Shown piece by piece: positions 18,016-26,410 of a DNA stretch of 50,190 nt. Made by a program: the position numbers and the translations under genes. The stretch spans positions 1 to 50,190 of the forward strand of contig CAAGQC010000039.1 in NCBI GenBank assembly GCA_900771995.1, given 5' to 3'. Position 1 is the first letter of the stretch, and each line of letters opens with the position of its first letter. This stretch comes from Lachnospiraceae bacterium. Lineage in GTDB: Bacteria; Bacillota; Clostridia; Lachnospirales; Lachnospiraceae. The notes beneath the pieces are model-generated. The model was not told the DNA's origin, did no database searches, and worked only from the letters and a program-made list of their open reading frames with translations.

Positions 18016-18044
18016 ATCATACTACACAGATGTTGTTGTGTCAA
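18016..18044 (-). promoter_or_regulatory. Promoter of the fatty-acid operon
   Basis: A near-consensus promoter on the minus strand: TTGACA (18039-18044), 17-base spacer, TATGAT (18016-18021). The expected start is near 18009, about 80 bases before the acpP ATG and directly before the FabT-like operators. Confidence 0.88.
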
Positions 18045-18085
18045 CATCTATTTTGTAATGTATTTTTTTATTTTCTTTTCTCCCC

Positions 18086-18114
18086 TTGTAAAATTACTGT
18101 TTTTCAGATAAAAT
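18086..18114 (+). promoter_or_regulatory. Promoter of the tRNA-Ser gene
   Basis: TTGTAA (18086-18091), 17 bases, TAAAAT (18109-18114). The predicted start near 18121 is about 14 bases before the mature tRNA. It is divergent from the fatty-acid operon promoter. Confidence 0.7.
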
Positions 18115-18134
18115 AATCTGTGTTGTAATCTTTT

Positions 18135-18221
18135 GGAGACGTATCGAAGTGGTCATAACGGGGCGCACTCGAAATGCGTTAGCCCTTCTCGGGCACGTGG
18201 GTTCAAATCCCACCGTCTCCG
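18135..18221 (+). tRNA. tRNA-Ser (anticodon CGA)
   Basis: An 87-nucleotide class II tRNA. The acceptor stem GGAGACG pairs with CGTCTCC, the anticodon stem GCGCA with TGCGT around the loop CTCGAAA (anticodon CGA, reading UCG), there is a long variable arm (GCCC / GGGC), and the T arm is GTGGG-TTCAAAT-CCCAC. The discriminator base is G and CCA is not encoded. The long variable arm and anticodon identify serine. Confidence 0.95.
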
Positions 18222-18224
18222 CAC

Positions 18225-18267
18225 AAAAAAGCTATGAGATAACTTAGTGTTTTCTCATAGCTTTTTT
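18225..18267 (+). terminator. Terminator of tRNA-Ser
   Basis: A 15-base stem, A6 plus GCTATGAGA (18225-18239) with TCTCATAGC plus T6 (18253-18267), begins three bases after the tRNA. The flanking A and T runs make it work in both directions, so it may also end the leftward Cys-rich gene transcript. Confidence 0.9.
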
Positions 18268-18295
18268 ATTCACTCTATTTCTTATAGCATTATAT

Positions 18296-18535
18296 CTATA
18301 CGGATCTTAACAGATGCATGATCGCATCATAATGCTCCGGATCATGTGGAAAGGTGCAGTTACTGCAATCCTTGATCCGTCTGCCGTTCTTTTCAAAATA
18401 CCGGGGATTCCCGGGGCAGTGCTCCAGACGGTACATGGGGCAGTAGCAGAACAGGCAGTTGAAATCCGTAAGTCCCTTGTGACAGGGGAAATATTTACAA
18501 GCTTTATTCTCAAAAAAGCGATAGGAATTTTCCAT
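18296..18535 (-). CDS. Cysteine-rich small domain protein
   Basis: A 79-residue protein that starts at the ATG at 18535, with AGGTG six bases upstream; a GTG three codons earlier is less likely. Seven Cys are arranged as ACKYFPC, NCLFCYCPMY, HCPG and DCSNCTFPH, which matches the Cys-rich small domain family, presumed metal binding (zinc or Fe-S). It begins nine bases after the 53-residue gene, so the two are co-transcribed and probably under the CsoR-like operators upstream. The family has no settled function; some members are near cobalamin genes, but none is seen here. Confidence 0.75.
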   Translation of the reverse strand: MENSYRFFENKACKYFPCHKGLTDFNCLFCYCPMYRLEHCPGNPRYFEKNGRRIKDCSNCTFPHDPEHYDAIMHLLRSV

Positions 18536-18544
18536 TTGTAACAC

Positions 18545-18706
18545 CTACACTTCTTCCGCCATGCACATTCCATGGGCGATCTGTTTCTCCCGCAGTTGGT
18601 CCTCCAACTGGTTCAGGGCATCATCTTCATCTTCCGCGAATACCATCGTCTGATAGACCTCCTCCGGTCCTTCCGGCGCCAGTGCCGTCACCTCATACAT
18701 CTGCAT
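18545..18706 (-). CDS. Small acidic protein of 53 residues, unknown
   Basis: A short ORF starting MQMYEVTALAPEGPEEVYQT and ending HGMCMAEEV, with AGAGG eight bases before its ATG. It lies between a good promoter and the Cys-rich gene and ends nine bases before that gene's start. The product is acidic (VFAEDEDDALNQLEDQL) and probably one helical segment after a short strand. I do not recognise it. The ribosome binding site, operon position and codon use support a real gene. A role in the metal or thiol response suggested by the upstream operators is only inference. Confidence 0.7.
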   Translation of the reverse strand: MQMYEVTALAPEGPEEVYQTMVFAEDEDDALNQLEDQLREKQIAHGMCMAEEV

Positions 18707-18734
18707 GATCGTTACCTCTTTCCACTATATCGCT

Positions 18735-18801
18735 ATACCTTATCAGGTATAAAACCAATTCTATACTTCTATTTTATACCCGAACGGGTATATTTTTGCA
18801 A
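18735..18801 (-). promoter_or_regulatory. Promoter with two CsoR-like operators
   Basis: On the minus strand TTGCAA (18796-18801), 17 bases and TATAAA (18773-18778) form a promoter. The palindrome ATACCC-GAAC-GGGTAT (18776-18791) fills the spacer. A second palindrome of the same form, ATACCT-TATC-AGGTAT (18735-18750), lies 41 bases away (centre to centre), about four helical turns, downstream of the start. ATACC/GGTAT inverted repeats of this size resemble operators of the CsoR/CstR copper- or persulfide-sensing repressors. No such regulator gene is in the window. Confidence 0.65.
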
Positions 18802-18803
18802 GC

Positions 18804-18839
18804 GAAAAGCGCCGCTCCGGGGAAGAGTGACGCTTTTCA
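18804..18839 (-). terminator. Terminator of the cellobiose-type ABC operon
   Basis: On the minus strand GAAAAGCG and CGCTTTTC form a stem with a partly paired G+C-rich interior, about 35 bases after the last permease gene. The exit contains TTTTC, so it is a fair terminator. Confidence 0.6.
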
Positions 18840-18875
18840 GGAGAGATTTATGTATAGAATGTTGCTGGCTGAATG

Positions 18876-19742
18876 TTAACCCTTTACGCTTCCCATTGCC
18901 ACGCCTTGGACAATGAACTTGGAAAGGAACAGGTATACCACGATAACAGGGAAGATGGAGAATGCGATGGTCACATACACCTGGCCCATATCGAACTTCA
19001 AGAAGTCTGCGGAACGCAGCTGAGCGATCAGGATAGGCAATGTCTTCATCTTGTCATTATGCAGGATCAGTGCCGGTGTGAAGTAATTGTTCCAGCTGCT
19101 TACGAAAGTGAAGATCGCCTGTACTGCGATGGCGGGCTTCATCAGAGGAAGCACGATGGTATTAAAAGTACGGAACTCACCGGAGCCGTCGATTCTGGCT
19201 GCCTCTACCAGAGACAGGGGCAATGCGCTTTCCATGTACTGCTTCATATAGAAGAAAGTAACCGGAGCGGCGATTGCAGGAACGATCAGAGGAATAAAGT
19301 TGTCTTCCAGCTTCATGTCAGATACCAGCTGCAGGAAACCAAGTGCGGTAACCTGTGTAGGGATCGTCATAACTGCCATGATGAAGGTAAACATAAACTT
19401 TTTGATCTTAAAATCATATACATGAATCGCATAAGCGGTCATGGTGGAGAAATAGGTGCAGAGCACTGCGCTGCAGGCTGCAACGAACAGGCTGTTGAAC
19501 ATACCTCTTACCACCGGCAGAGTACCTGCCAGCACTCCCTTCCAGTTCTGGATCAGATAGTGGCTGGGGATAGGAGTAAATCCTTTGGTCAGTTCTCCGT
19601 GGGATCTGGTTGCATTTACGAACAGGATATAGAACCAGAACAGACACAGGAAGCTCATAAATATCAGGACTATGTATGCAAGAGCTCTTCTGGCATGGAT
19701 GCCCATACCTTTTTTGGTTTCGTTTGTTTCTACACTTAACAT
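18876..19742 (-). CDS. Sugar ABC transporter permease, MalG type
   Basis: A 288-residue membrane permease with about six transmembrane helices. The ATG at 19742 has GGAGG eight bases upstream; a GTG three codons earlier is too close to it. The cytoplasmic EAA loop (EAARIDGSGEFRTFNTIVLPLMKP region) that contacts the ATPase is clear. It is the last gene of lacI-binding protein-permease-permease, facing the cellobiose phosphorylase gene, so cellobiose or cellodextrins are the likely substrate. No ATPase gene is adjacent; a shared MsmK-type ATPase elsewhere is expected. Confidence 0.9.
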   Translation of the reverse strand: MLSVETNETKKGMGIHARRALAYIVLIFMSFLCLFWFYILFVNATRSHGELTKGFTPIPSHYLIQNWKGVLAGTLPVVRGMFNSLFVAACSAVLCTYFSTMTAYAIHVYDFKIKKFMFTFIMAVMTIPTQVTALGFLQLVSDMKLEDNFIPLIVPAIAAPVTFFYMKQYMESALPLSLVEAARIDGSGEFRTFNTIVLPLMKPAIAVQAIFTFVSSWNNYFTPALILHNDKMKTLPILIAQLRSADFLKFDMGQVYVTIAFSIFPVIVVYLFLSKFIVQGVAMGSVKG

Positions 19743-19757
19743 GTCTGCCACCTCCTA

Positions 19758-20666
19758 TCAATCTTTCTTGTTCGAGAACTTGAATACGACGAGACTCAGG
19801 AGACCTGTGATAATAAACAGGATAACAGAGAGCGCACCGCCCATACCATAGTTCTTGCTGTACAGATGCTTGTTCAGGTACATGATCAGGGTCATGGTAG
19901 ATCTCATAGGATCGCCGCTGCCGTTGGTCAGGATCTGAGGTACATCGAACATCTGTAAACCACCGATCAGGGAAGTGATCATAACGTAGATCAGGATCGG
20001 ACGTAACAGAGGAAGTGTAATCTTGAAAAATACCTGTGTGGAGGTTGCACCGTCTACTTCAGCTGCCTCGAACAGGGAAGTATCAATACCCATCATACCG
20101 GCCATGAGAAGGATCGTCGTATTACCGAACCACATCAGGAAGTTCATCAATGCTACCAGACCTCTGGTACTCCATACGTTTGACATGAACTTATAGGGTT
20201 CGCTGATCCATCCCAGCTGCATCATAATCTCATTGATAGGGCCACCGTCGGAGAACAGGGTGAAGAACAGCATTGCAAATGCGGAAGCCATGATCAGGTT
20301 AGGCAGATAAATAACTGTCTTGAAGAATCTCTGTCCCTTTAACCGAAGACTGGGATCAGAGAACCATGCACCCAGTAACAGGGATACGATGATCTGAGGA
20401 ACAAATCCCAAGATCCACATGATTAATGTGTTCTTGGTATAAGTCCAGATATCCGGATTGGAGAACAGTTTTGCGAAGTTTCCAAATCCTACGAAATTCG
20501 GTCCGATCTGCGTCAGTCCGGAACGATAATTCTCAAATAAACTGTAATAGAATGTTCTGAAAAGTGGAACCAACTGAAATATCAGATAGACTACAATGAA
20601 AGGGATCAAGAAGATATAACCCCATTTATTATAGCTTACCACCTTTCCGCGCTTTACCTTTGCCAT
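19758..20666 (-). CDS. Sugar ABC transporter permease, MalF type
   Basis: A 302-residue permease with six predicted helices, a basic N-terminus (MAKVKRGK) and an EAA loop (EAAEVDGATSTQVFFKITLP). GGGAGG precedes the ATG. It pairs with the MalG-type permease 15 bases downstream. A strong hairpin separates it from the binding-protein gene, which normally lowers permease expression relative to the binding protein. Confidence 0.9.
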   Translation of the reverse strand: MAKVKRGKVVSYNKWGYIFLIPFIVVYLIFQLVPLFRTFYYSLFENYRSGLTQIGPNFVGFGNFAKLFSNPDIWTYTKNTLIMWILGFVPQIIVSLLLGAWFSDPSLRLKGQRFFKTVIYLPNLIMASAFAMLFFTLFSDGGPINEIMMQLGWISEPYKFMSNVWSTRGLVALMNFLMWFGNTTILLMAGMMGIDTSLFEAAEVDGATSTQVFFKITLPLLRPILIYVMITSLIGGLQMFDVPQILTNGSGDPMRSTMTLIMYLNKHLYSKNYGMGGALSVILFIITGLLSLVVFKFSNKKD

Positions 20667-20839
20667 AAATCATTCCTCCCTTTTGTTGCCATGCGAAACT
20701 CTGCATGGATTGTCGTGCCATTAAGTTTTTCCGATAAGGCTCGCAGCAGGTCTCTTACTTGCATTTTCTTATTTGTGCTTATAAAAAAGCTTCTGCCAGC
20801 CTTCTCTTTTGGAAAATTTCTTCCGTTTTTTGAGAGAAA

Positions 20840-20875
20840 AACCGTACCCACCTGACCAACCAGGCAGGTACGGTT
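20840..20875 (-). terminator. Intercistronic hairpin between binding protein and permeases
   Basis: A nine-base perfect stem AACCGTACC / GGTACGGTT with further inner pairing, followed on the minus strand by TTTC. It lies 14 bases after the binding-protein stop and about 170 bases before the permease start. It may be a leaky terminator or an mRNA 3'-end stabiliser. Confidence 0.75.
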
Positions 20876-20889
20876 CTATCTAATTCAGA

Positions 20890-22305
20890 TTAGTGGCTAA
20901 GCTCAGGATACTTCTCTTCTACTGCTTTGTAGAACAGATCCAGTGCGCCGTCCAGATCGGTCTTGCCTTCGAAGTAGTTCTTCATAGCGTTCTGGAACTC
21001 TTCGTTACAGCCCTGATCGTAAGAGGACAGGTTGCTCAGGTCGATCTTCTCAGCTCCTGCACAGAACATTTCCAGAGGGTTCTGACCACCCAGAATGTCG
21101 TTGGTGTAAGAAGCATCTGCTGCCATCTCTTCCATTGCAGGCTTGTTGTTAACGAAATCGGAATCCTTCTTAACGATGTCGATCATGATGTCCTTATCGG
21201 TGGTCATCTTCAGCATGATATCCTTAACAAGGCTTGCATTGTCAGTACCAGCTGCTGCACAGATCCAGGTACCGCCCCAGAAGAAGCCCTGAGGTCCTTC
21301 GGTAGCGCCCCATCTGCCGGAGTTAGCTACGGAACCATCAACATCTGCTGCCATAGAGAAGTTGATCAGCCAAGCCGGTCCAAAGTAGCAGAATACTTTT
21401 CCTTCGGGATAGAAGCCCTTGCTCCAGTCATCGGACCACAGTTCGTGAGTACCGGTTTCCTTAGCGTCAACCATCTTCTTGGAGTCTTCAACCCATTTCA
21501 TAATGTTGTCATCAACTACGATCTTGCCATCCTGAACCCACTTACCGGATACGTTGTTGGAGTATACACGGTAGGTATCGTTTGCGGAAGAGGTCATGTA
21601 GTAACCAGCCTTCTTCATGGTCTCAGCAGTTGCGGTGAAGGTATCCCAGTCAGATACAGCCTTCTGAACTTCTGCAGGATCTTCGCTTCCTAATACTTCT
21701 GCTGCGATGTCACGGTTGTAAATCAGAACACCGGGGCAGCCCTGCCAGGAAAGACCCTTTAATACGCCGTTGGAATCAGTTACAACATCTTTGGTGTACT
21801 GATACTGGTTAGCCAGATCTGCATCGGTGATGCCCAGATCCTTAACCGGCATGGTGTAATCTGTATCTACATATTTCAGAGCGTAGTCAGCCTCAACCAG
21901 GAACAGGTCGATCTTGTCATCTGCTGCTGCGTCAGCCTGCTTTAACAGGGTAGCATCCAGATTGTTCTGGTAAGCGTTGTCATCGTTAGGAGTAACATTC
22001 CATTTAACGGTTACGTCACCGATCTTACCGGTAGTACCATCTACGGTCTCATATCCGGGATAGTGATCAGCGATACGGCTCTGGAACTCGGTGTTCCAGC
22101 AGTAGATGTTCAGGACTTTGCCTTCTTCTGCTGCGGGCTCTGCTGCCTCGGTGGATGCAGGCGCCTCGGTCTTAGCCTCGGTGGATGCAGCGGGTGCTGC
22201 GTCGGTAGATGCTGCTGCAGGAGCATCGTTGCTGCTGCCACATCCTACCAGCATGCTTGCTAACATTGTGGCGGTAAGTAAAGCACTAAGTACTTTTTTC
22301 TTCAT
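20890..22305 (-). CDS. Sugar-binding lipoprotein of the cellobiose-type ABC importer
   Basis: A 471-residue extracytoplasmic binding protein. The ATG at 22305 (MKKKVLSALL) has GGGAGG upstream; the longer frame is not translated. A lipoprotein signal ends in MLVGC, followed by an Ala/Ser/Glu-rich linker (about 25-65) and a bilobal binding domain (family 1-like; NIYCWNTEF start, WGGTWICAAAG near 370). It is the first structural gene after lacI. The specificity is deduced from the adjacent GH94 gene. Confidence 0.9.
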   Translation of the reverse strand: MKKKVLSALLTATMLASMLVGCGSSNDAPAAASTDAAPAASTEAKTEAPASTEAAEPAAEEGKVLNIYCWNTEFQSRIADHYPGYETVDGTTGKIGDVTVKWNVTPNDDNAYQNNLDATLLKQADAAADDKIDLFLVEADYALKYVDTDYTMPVKDLGITDADLANQYQYTKDVVTDSNGVLKGLSWQGCPGVLIYNRDIAAEVLGSEDPAEVQKAVSDWDTFTATAETMKKAGYYMTSSANDTYRVYSNNVSGKWVQDGKIVVDDNIMKWVEDSKKMVDAKETGTHELWSDDWSKGFYPEGKVFCYFGPAWLINFSMAADVDGSVANSGRWGATEGPQGFFWGGTWICAAAGTDNASLVKDIMLKMTTDKDIMIDIVKKDSDFVNNKPAMEEMAADASYTNDILGGQNPLEMFCAGAEKIDLSNLSSYDQGCNEEFQNAMKNYFEGKTDLDGALDLFYKAVEEKYPELSH

Positions 22306-22404
22306 GTTTGTTTCCTCCCATTTTTTGTTGAATGTTTGTTGTAAGTGCTTGTTGCATTTATGTTTATATGTAGGCGGTTGCGGCGCTTCCATATAAATGC
22401 CTGA

Positions 22405-23427
22405 TTAATTGTTCGTCGGAATTCTGGCTACCGACTTGCCTTCCACGACTTTTCCCGGTACGATGACCTGTTCAATGATGGTGGTCTTCGGTCTCTCAAT
22501 GAGGCTGATCAGCTCTCTGGCTGCCAGACATCCGATCTGTTCCGTGTCCTGTTGGACGGTGGTAAGTCTGGGTTCCAGCTGTCTTGTGGCTGCGATGCCA
22601 TCGTAACCCGCTACCGAGATATCTTCAGGAATCTGTAGTCCTCTCTGTCTGATGGCATTGATGCCTCCGAAGGAAGCAAAATCATCCGGAAAGATGATGC
22701 ATGTCGGCGGATCCGGCAGATCCAGCAGTTCATTGGTCACGCGGTAGGTGGTCGTCGTATCTCTGTAGGCTGCTTCCCGGATGTACTCATCCGGAATGTC
22801 CAGTCCCAGGCGTTCTGCCGTCCGGTAGAAGCTGGATAACCGTCCCGAGGTAACCGCTGACATCGCTCCGTGGATATAAGCGATCTTCCGATGACCTCTG
22901 CTGTAGATGTACTCCAACAGTTCTTTCATGCCCGTCACGTTATCCGACATGATTGCGATACGATTGTTGAACAGATAGTCGATGGTGACTACCGGGATAG
23001 AACTCTGTACCAGTTCGATGACTTCGGGATCTCCGAAGTCAATACAGGCGAGTACCACTCCGTCGAAGCCTCTGTACCTGCTGTGTTCCAGATAGGACAT
23101 CCGATCCGGCCGGTTCTTACAGCTGTTAATAAATGTAATGTCGTAACCGCTCTTCTCTGCTGTCCTCTTGAAGCTGTCCAGTACACTGGAAAAGTAATCA
23201 TGGGTAAGACCACTTCTGGCTTCGTCCGCGAAGAGGACTCCGATTCCATAGGTCCGGTTCGTCTTCAAGGCTCTTGCGGAAAGGTTCGGGGAATATCCCA
23301 TTTCCTTTGCTACCCTTCTGATATTTGCTTTTGTCTCTTCTCCAATGTCCTTGTGGTCGTTCAGTGCCTTGCTGACAGTTGCAACGGAGACTCCACAAAT
23401 CTTGGAAATATCCTTCAATGATGCCAT
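22405..23427 (-). CDS. LacI-family transcriptional regulator (cellobiose locus)
   Basis: A 340-residue repressor with an N-terminal helix-turn-helix (ASLKDISKICGVSVATVSKALN, about 2-23, in which VSVATVSKALN is the recognition part), hinge (SPNLSARALKTNRT) and a periplasmic-binding-like sensor domain. Sites centred on CG lie just after its own promoter and after a promoter reading toward the phosphorylase gene, so it probably represses both directions until a cello-oligosaccharide or a product is sensed. Confidence 0.9.
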   Translation of the reverse strand: MASLKDISKICGVSVATVSKALNDHKDIGEETKANIRRVAKEMGYSPNLSARALKTNRTYGIGVLFADEARSGLTHDYFSSVLDSFKRTAEKSGYDITFINSCKNRPDRMSYLEHSRYRGFDGVVLACIDFGDPEVIELVQSSIPVVTIDYLFNNRIAIMSDNVTGMKELLEYIYSRGHRKIAYIHGAMSAVTSGRLSSFYRTAERLGLDIPDEYIREAAYRDTTTTYRVTNELLDLPDPPTCIIFPDDFASFGGINAIRQRGLQIPEDISVAGYDGIAATRQLEPRLTTVQQDTEQIGCLAARELISLIERPKTTIIEQVIVPGKVVEGKSVARIPTNN

Positions 23428-23481
23428 ATCGTTCTCCTGTTTTCTGTCTTTGTCATTTCGTTCGATCTGTTTTTATAACTT

Positions 23482-23528
23482 AATCGTTTTCGTAGTTTTA
23501 ATATATACCACATTTGAGCATTTTGCAA
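23482..23528 (-). promoter_or_regulatory. lacI promoter with possible operator
   Basis: On the minus strand TTGCAA (23523-23528), 17 bases, TATATT (23500-23505). Directly after the expected start is the CG-centred site AATCGTTTTCG (plus sense, 23482-23492), a candidate for autoregulation. Confidence 0.6.
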
Positions 23529-23610
23529 TACTTTTTTGCAGGTTTTTTTCAAAAAGTATCCATTTTGTCTATAATTAACAATTTCAGATAGGTGGTTTTG
23601 TACATTCGGC

Positions 23611-23665
23611 TTGTACAGCGATTGTGTTTCTTCTATATAATGGCAAAGTATGCGATAACGTTTAC
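23611..23665 (+). promoter_or_regulatory. Candidate promoter and operator of the cellobiose phosphorylase gene
   Basis: TTGTAC (23611-23616), 17 bases, TATATA (23634-23639) is followed by GCGATAACGTTTAC (23652-23665), a LacI-family-like site with the core AACGTT. A further TATAAT at 23570-23575 with a weak -35 could start a longer transcript. The 491 bases between lacI and the phosphorylase ATG hold only these signals; the leader of about 270 bases has no clear fold. Confidence 0.5.
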
Positions 23666-23918
23666 TATGTTTTTGTTTCGTAAAGGCGGTGTTTTGGAGA
23701 TTCTTTCGTTTTGTATCTTCTGCCCATCTTTTCCCACCCTCTTTGTATACATTGCGCATTTTACGGGCTTTTTCAAGATTCATATTGCAATTTTGGATTC
23801 GCTTCTGTATAATACAAATCAGAAATCCGGGGCACTTAATCGTTTGCTGAACATTAAGTACTCCGCAACGAAAAACAAACACTCAACATACAACAACATG
23901 AAAGAAGGAGATTTTCTT

Positions 23919-26354
23919 ATGAAGTATGGTCATTTTGATGATGTGCATCAGGAATATGTCATCACTACTCCCAAGACTCCGCTTCCCTGGATCAACTACC
24001 TGGGCTGCAATGAGTTTTTCAGTCTAATATCCAATACCTGCGGCGGATATACTTTTTATAAAGATGCAAAGCTGCTGCGTCTGACCCGTTATCGTTACAA
24101 TAACGTACCGGCAGACAACAACGGTAAATATCTGTACATCAAGGACGGGGATACCGTATGGAACCCCGGCTGGCAGCCTACAAAGACCGAGCTGGACTCC
24201 TACGAGTGCCGCCACGGTATCGGCTACAGCCGTTTCACCTCTTCCAAGAACGGTGTCAAGGCTTCCGTGCTATCCTTCGTTCCTCTGAATGATAACTGCG
24301 AGATCTCCCAGCTGACCCTGACCAACGGAAGTTCCGAGGATAAGAAGCTGTCCGTATTCTCTTATGTAGAATGGTGTCTGTGGAACGCTGATGATGATAT
24401 GAAGAACTTCCAACGTAACTTAAGCACCGGCGAGGTAGAGGTACAGGATTCCACCATTTATCACAAGACCGAGTACCGTGAGCGTCGTAATCATTATGCG
24501 ATCTATTCCGTAAATACGAAGATCGACGGTTTCGATACCAGCAGAGATGCTTTCCTGGGCGCCTACAGAGGTGCCGATTCTCCCGAAGCTGTGGAAAACG
24601 GCAAGTGCACGAATTCCATGGCGAGCGGCTGGTCTCCCATCGCTTCCCATCAGATCAACGTGGATCTGGCAGCCGGTGAGACAAAGACCTTTATCTTCGT
24701 TCTGGGCTACATAGAGAATCCCGAAGAAGAAAAGTGGGAATCTTATGGCGTGATCAACAAGACCCGCGCCAAGGAAATGCTGGCAAAATACCAGACCGAT
24801 GCACAGGTGGAAGAAGCTTTCGCAGCATTACAGGCTTACTGGAAACAGCTGTTGGCCCGCTACACCGTAGATTCCGCTGACGAAAAGGTGAACCGCATGG
24901 TCAACACCTGGAACCAGTATCAGTGTATGGTCACCTTCAACATGTCCCGTTCCGCTTCCTATTACGAATCCGGAATCGGTCGTGGTATGGGCTTCCGTGA
25001 TTCCTGTCAGGATCTGCTCGGTTTCGTACATCTGATCCCGGATCGCGCCAGAGAGCGTATCATCGATATCGCCTCCACCCAGTTCCAGGACGGCAGCGCT
25101 TACCATCAGTACCAGCCTCTGACCAAAAAGGGCAACTCCGACATCGGCAGCGGCTTCAACGATGATCCTCTGTGGCTCATTGCAGGTACCAGCGCTTATG
25201 TAAGAGAGACCGGCGACACCTCCATCCTGACCCAGATGGTTCCTTTTGACAACGACATGAGCGTGGCTGCTCCTCTGATGGATCACTTAAAACGCTCCTT
25301 AGACTATATCATCAATCACAAAGGTCCTCACAATCTGCCCCTGATCGGCCGTGCCGACTGGAATGACTGTCTGAACCTGAACTGCTTCTCCGCTCATCCC
25401 GGAGAATCTTTCCAGACCTTCGGGCCCAGTGAAGGTCCCGTGGCAGAATCTGTATTCATTGCCGGTATGTTCGTAAAATACGGTGAAGAATATGCACAGC
25501 TGTGCGAGCTGATGGGCGACGACGCTGAGGCAGCCCGCGCACGTAAGGAAGTACAGGCCATGTACGATGCGATCCTGAAGGATGGCTGGGACGGCGACTG
25601 GTTCGTTCGTGCTTACGATGCTTACAGCCACAAGGTAGGTTCCAAGGAATGCCGCGAAGGTCAGATCTACATCGAGCCACAGGGCTTCTGTGTACTGGCC
25701 GGTGTCGGTGTGAAGGAAGGCCTTGCCGAAAAGGCATTGAATTCCGTAAAAGAGAGACTGGATACCAAGTATGGTGTCATGATCTTACAACCCGCATACA
25801 CGGAGTATCACCTCGAACTTGGTGAAGTATCCTCTTATCCCCCCGGATATAAGGAGAATGCCGGTATCTTCTGCCACAACAATCCCTGGGTATCCATCGC
25901 AGAGACCGTTCTGGGCAGAGGTGACAGAGCTTTCGAGATCTACCGCAAGACCTGTCCCGCATACATTGAGGACATCAGCGAGATCCATCGTACCGAGCCT
26001 TATGTATACTCCCAGATGGTAGCCGGTAAGGATGCAAAATTCCACGGCGAGGCGAAGAACAGCTGGCTGACCGGTACCGCCGCATGGACCTTCGTTAACA
26101 TTTCCCAGTACATACTGGGTGTATATCCCACGCATCAGGGATTGTCCGTAGATCCTTGTATTCCGAAGGGCTTCGGTGATTTTTCCATCACCCGTAAGTT
26201 CCGCGAGGGCACCTATCACATTCAGGTCAAGAACCCGCAGAATGTAGAAAAAGGTGTCGTATCCATGACGGTAGACGGCAAGGCAGTAGACGGCCACATC
26301 ATTCCTTACGAGAAGGGCAAGGAAGAGTACAATGTAGTCATCACCATGGGTTAA
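23919..26354 (+). CDS. Cellobiose phosphorylase (GH94)
   Basis: The ATG at 23919 has AGAAGGAG upstream and gives 811 residues, the length of the Clostridium thermocellum cellobiose phosphorylase; the longer upstream frame is AT-rich and has no site. The enzyme cleaves cellobiose with phosphate to glucose 1-phosphate and glucose in the cytoplasm. Typical GH94 motifs are GIGRGMGFRDSCQD, and GRADWNDCLNLN, whose Asp483 falls at the general acid position I recall for the C. thermocellum enzyme. The N-terminal beta-sandwich (1-280), helical linker, (alpha/alpha)6 barrel and C-terminal jelly roll are all covered. It lies opposite a sugar importer. Activity on another beta-glucoside is possible, but cellobiose is the best call. 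Confidence 0.9.
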   Translation: MKYGHFDDVHQEYVITTPKTPLPWINYLGCNEFFSLISNTCGGYTFYKDAKLLRLTRYRYNNVPADNNGKYLYIKDGDTVWNPGWQPTKTELDSYECRHGIGYSRFTSSKNGVKASVLSFVPLNDNCEISQLTLTNGSSEDKKLSVFSYVEWCLWNADDDMKNFQRNLSTGEVEVQDSTIYHKTEYRERRNHYAIYSVNTKIDGFDTSRDAFLGAYRGADSPEAVENGKCTNSMASGWSPIASHQINVDLAAGETKTFIFVLGYIENPEEEKWESYGVINKTRAKEMLAKYQTDAQVEEAFAALQAYWKQLLARYTVDSADEKVNRMVNTWNQYQCMVTFNMSRSASYYESGIGRGMGFRDSCQDLLGFVHLIPDRARERIIDIASTQFQDGSAYHQYQPLTKKGNSDIGSGFNDDPLWLIAGTSAYVRETGDTSILTQMVPFDNDMSVAAPLMDHLKRSLDYIINHKGPHNLPLIGRADWNDCLNLNCFSAHPGESFQTFGPSEGPVAESVFIAGMFVKYGEEYAQLCELMGDDAEAARARKEVQAMYDAILKDGWDGDWFVRAYDAYSHKVGSKECREGQIYIEPQGFCVLAGVGVKEGLAEKALNSVKERLDTKYGVMILQPAYTEYHLELGEVSSYPPGYKENAGIFCHNNPWVSIAETVLGRGDRAFEIYRKTCPAYIEDISEIHRTEPYVYSQMVAGKDAKFHGEAKNSWLTGTAAWTFVNISQYILGVYPTHQGLSVDPCIPKGFGDFSITRKFREGTYHIQVKNPQNVEKGVVSMTVDGKAVDGHIIPYEKGKEEYNVVITMG

Positions 26355-26373
26355 TAAGCTTTCTATCCTCCTT

Positions 26374-26410
26374 AAAAGCCCCGGCAGTTATGATAACTGC
26401 CGGGGCTTTG
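26374..26410. terminator. Bidirectional terminator between cellobiose phosphorylase and ygbA
   Basis: A 16-base perfect stem AAAGCCCCGGCAGTTA (26375-26390) / TAACTGCCGGGGCTTT (26394-26409) with a three-base loop. It ends the rightward phosphorylase transcript and lies directly against the ygbA stop codon of the leftward transcript. Confidence 0.92.

Noticed and set aside
23592..23918. 109-residue N-terminal extension of cellobiose phosphorylase
   Set aside because: AT-rich intergenic sequence with promoter signals; the ATG at 23919 has a strong ribosome binding site and gives the normal family length.
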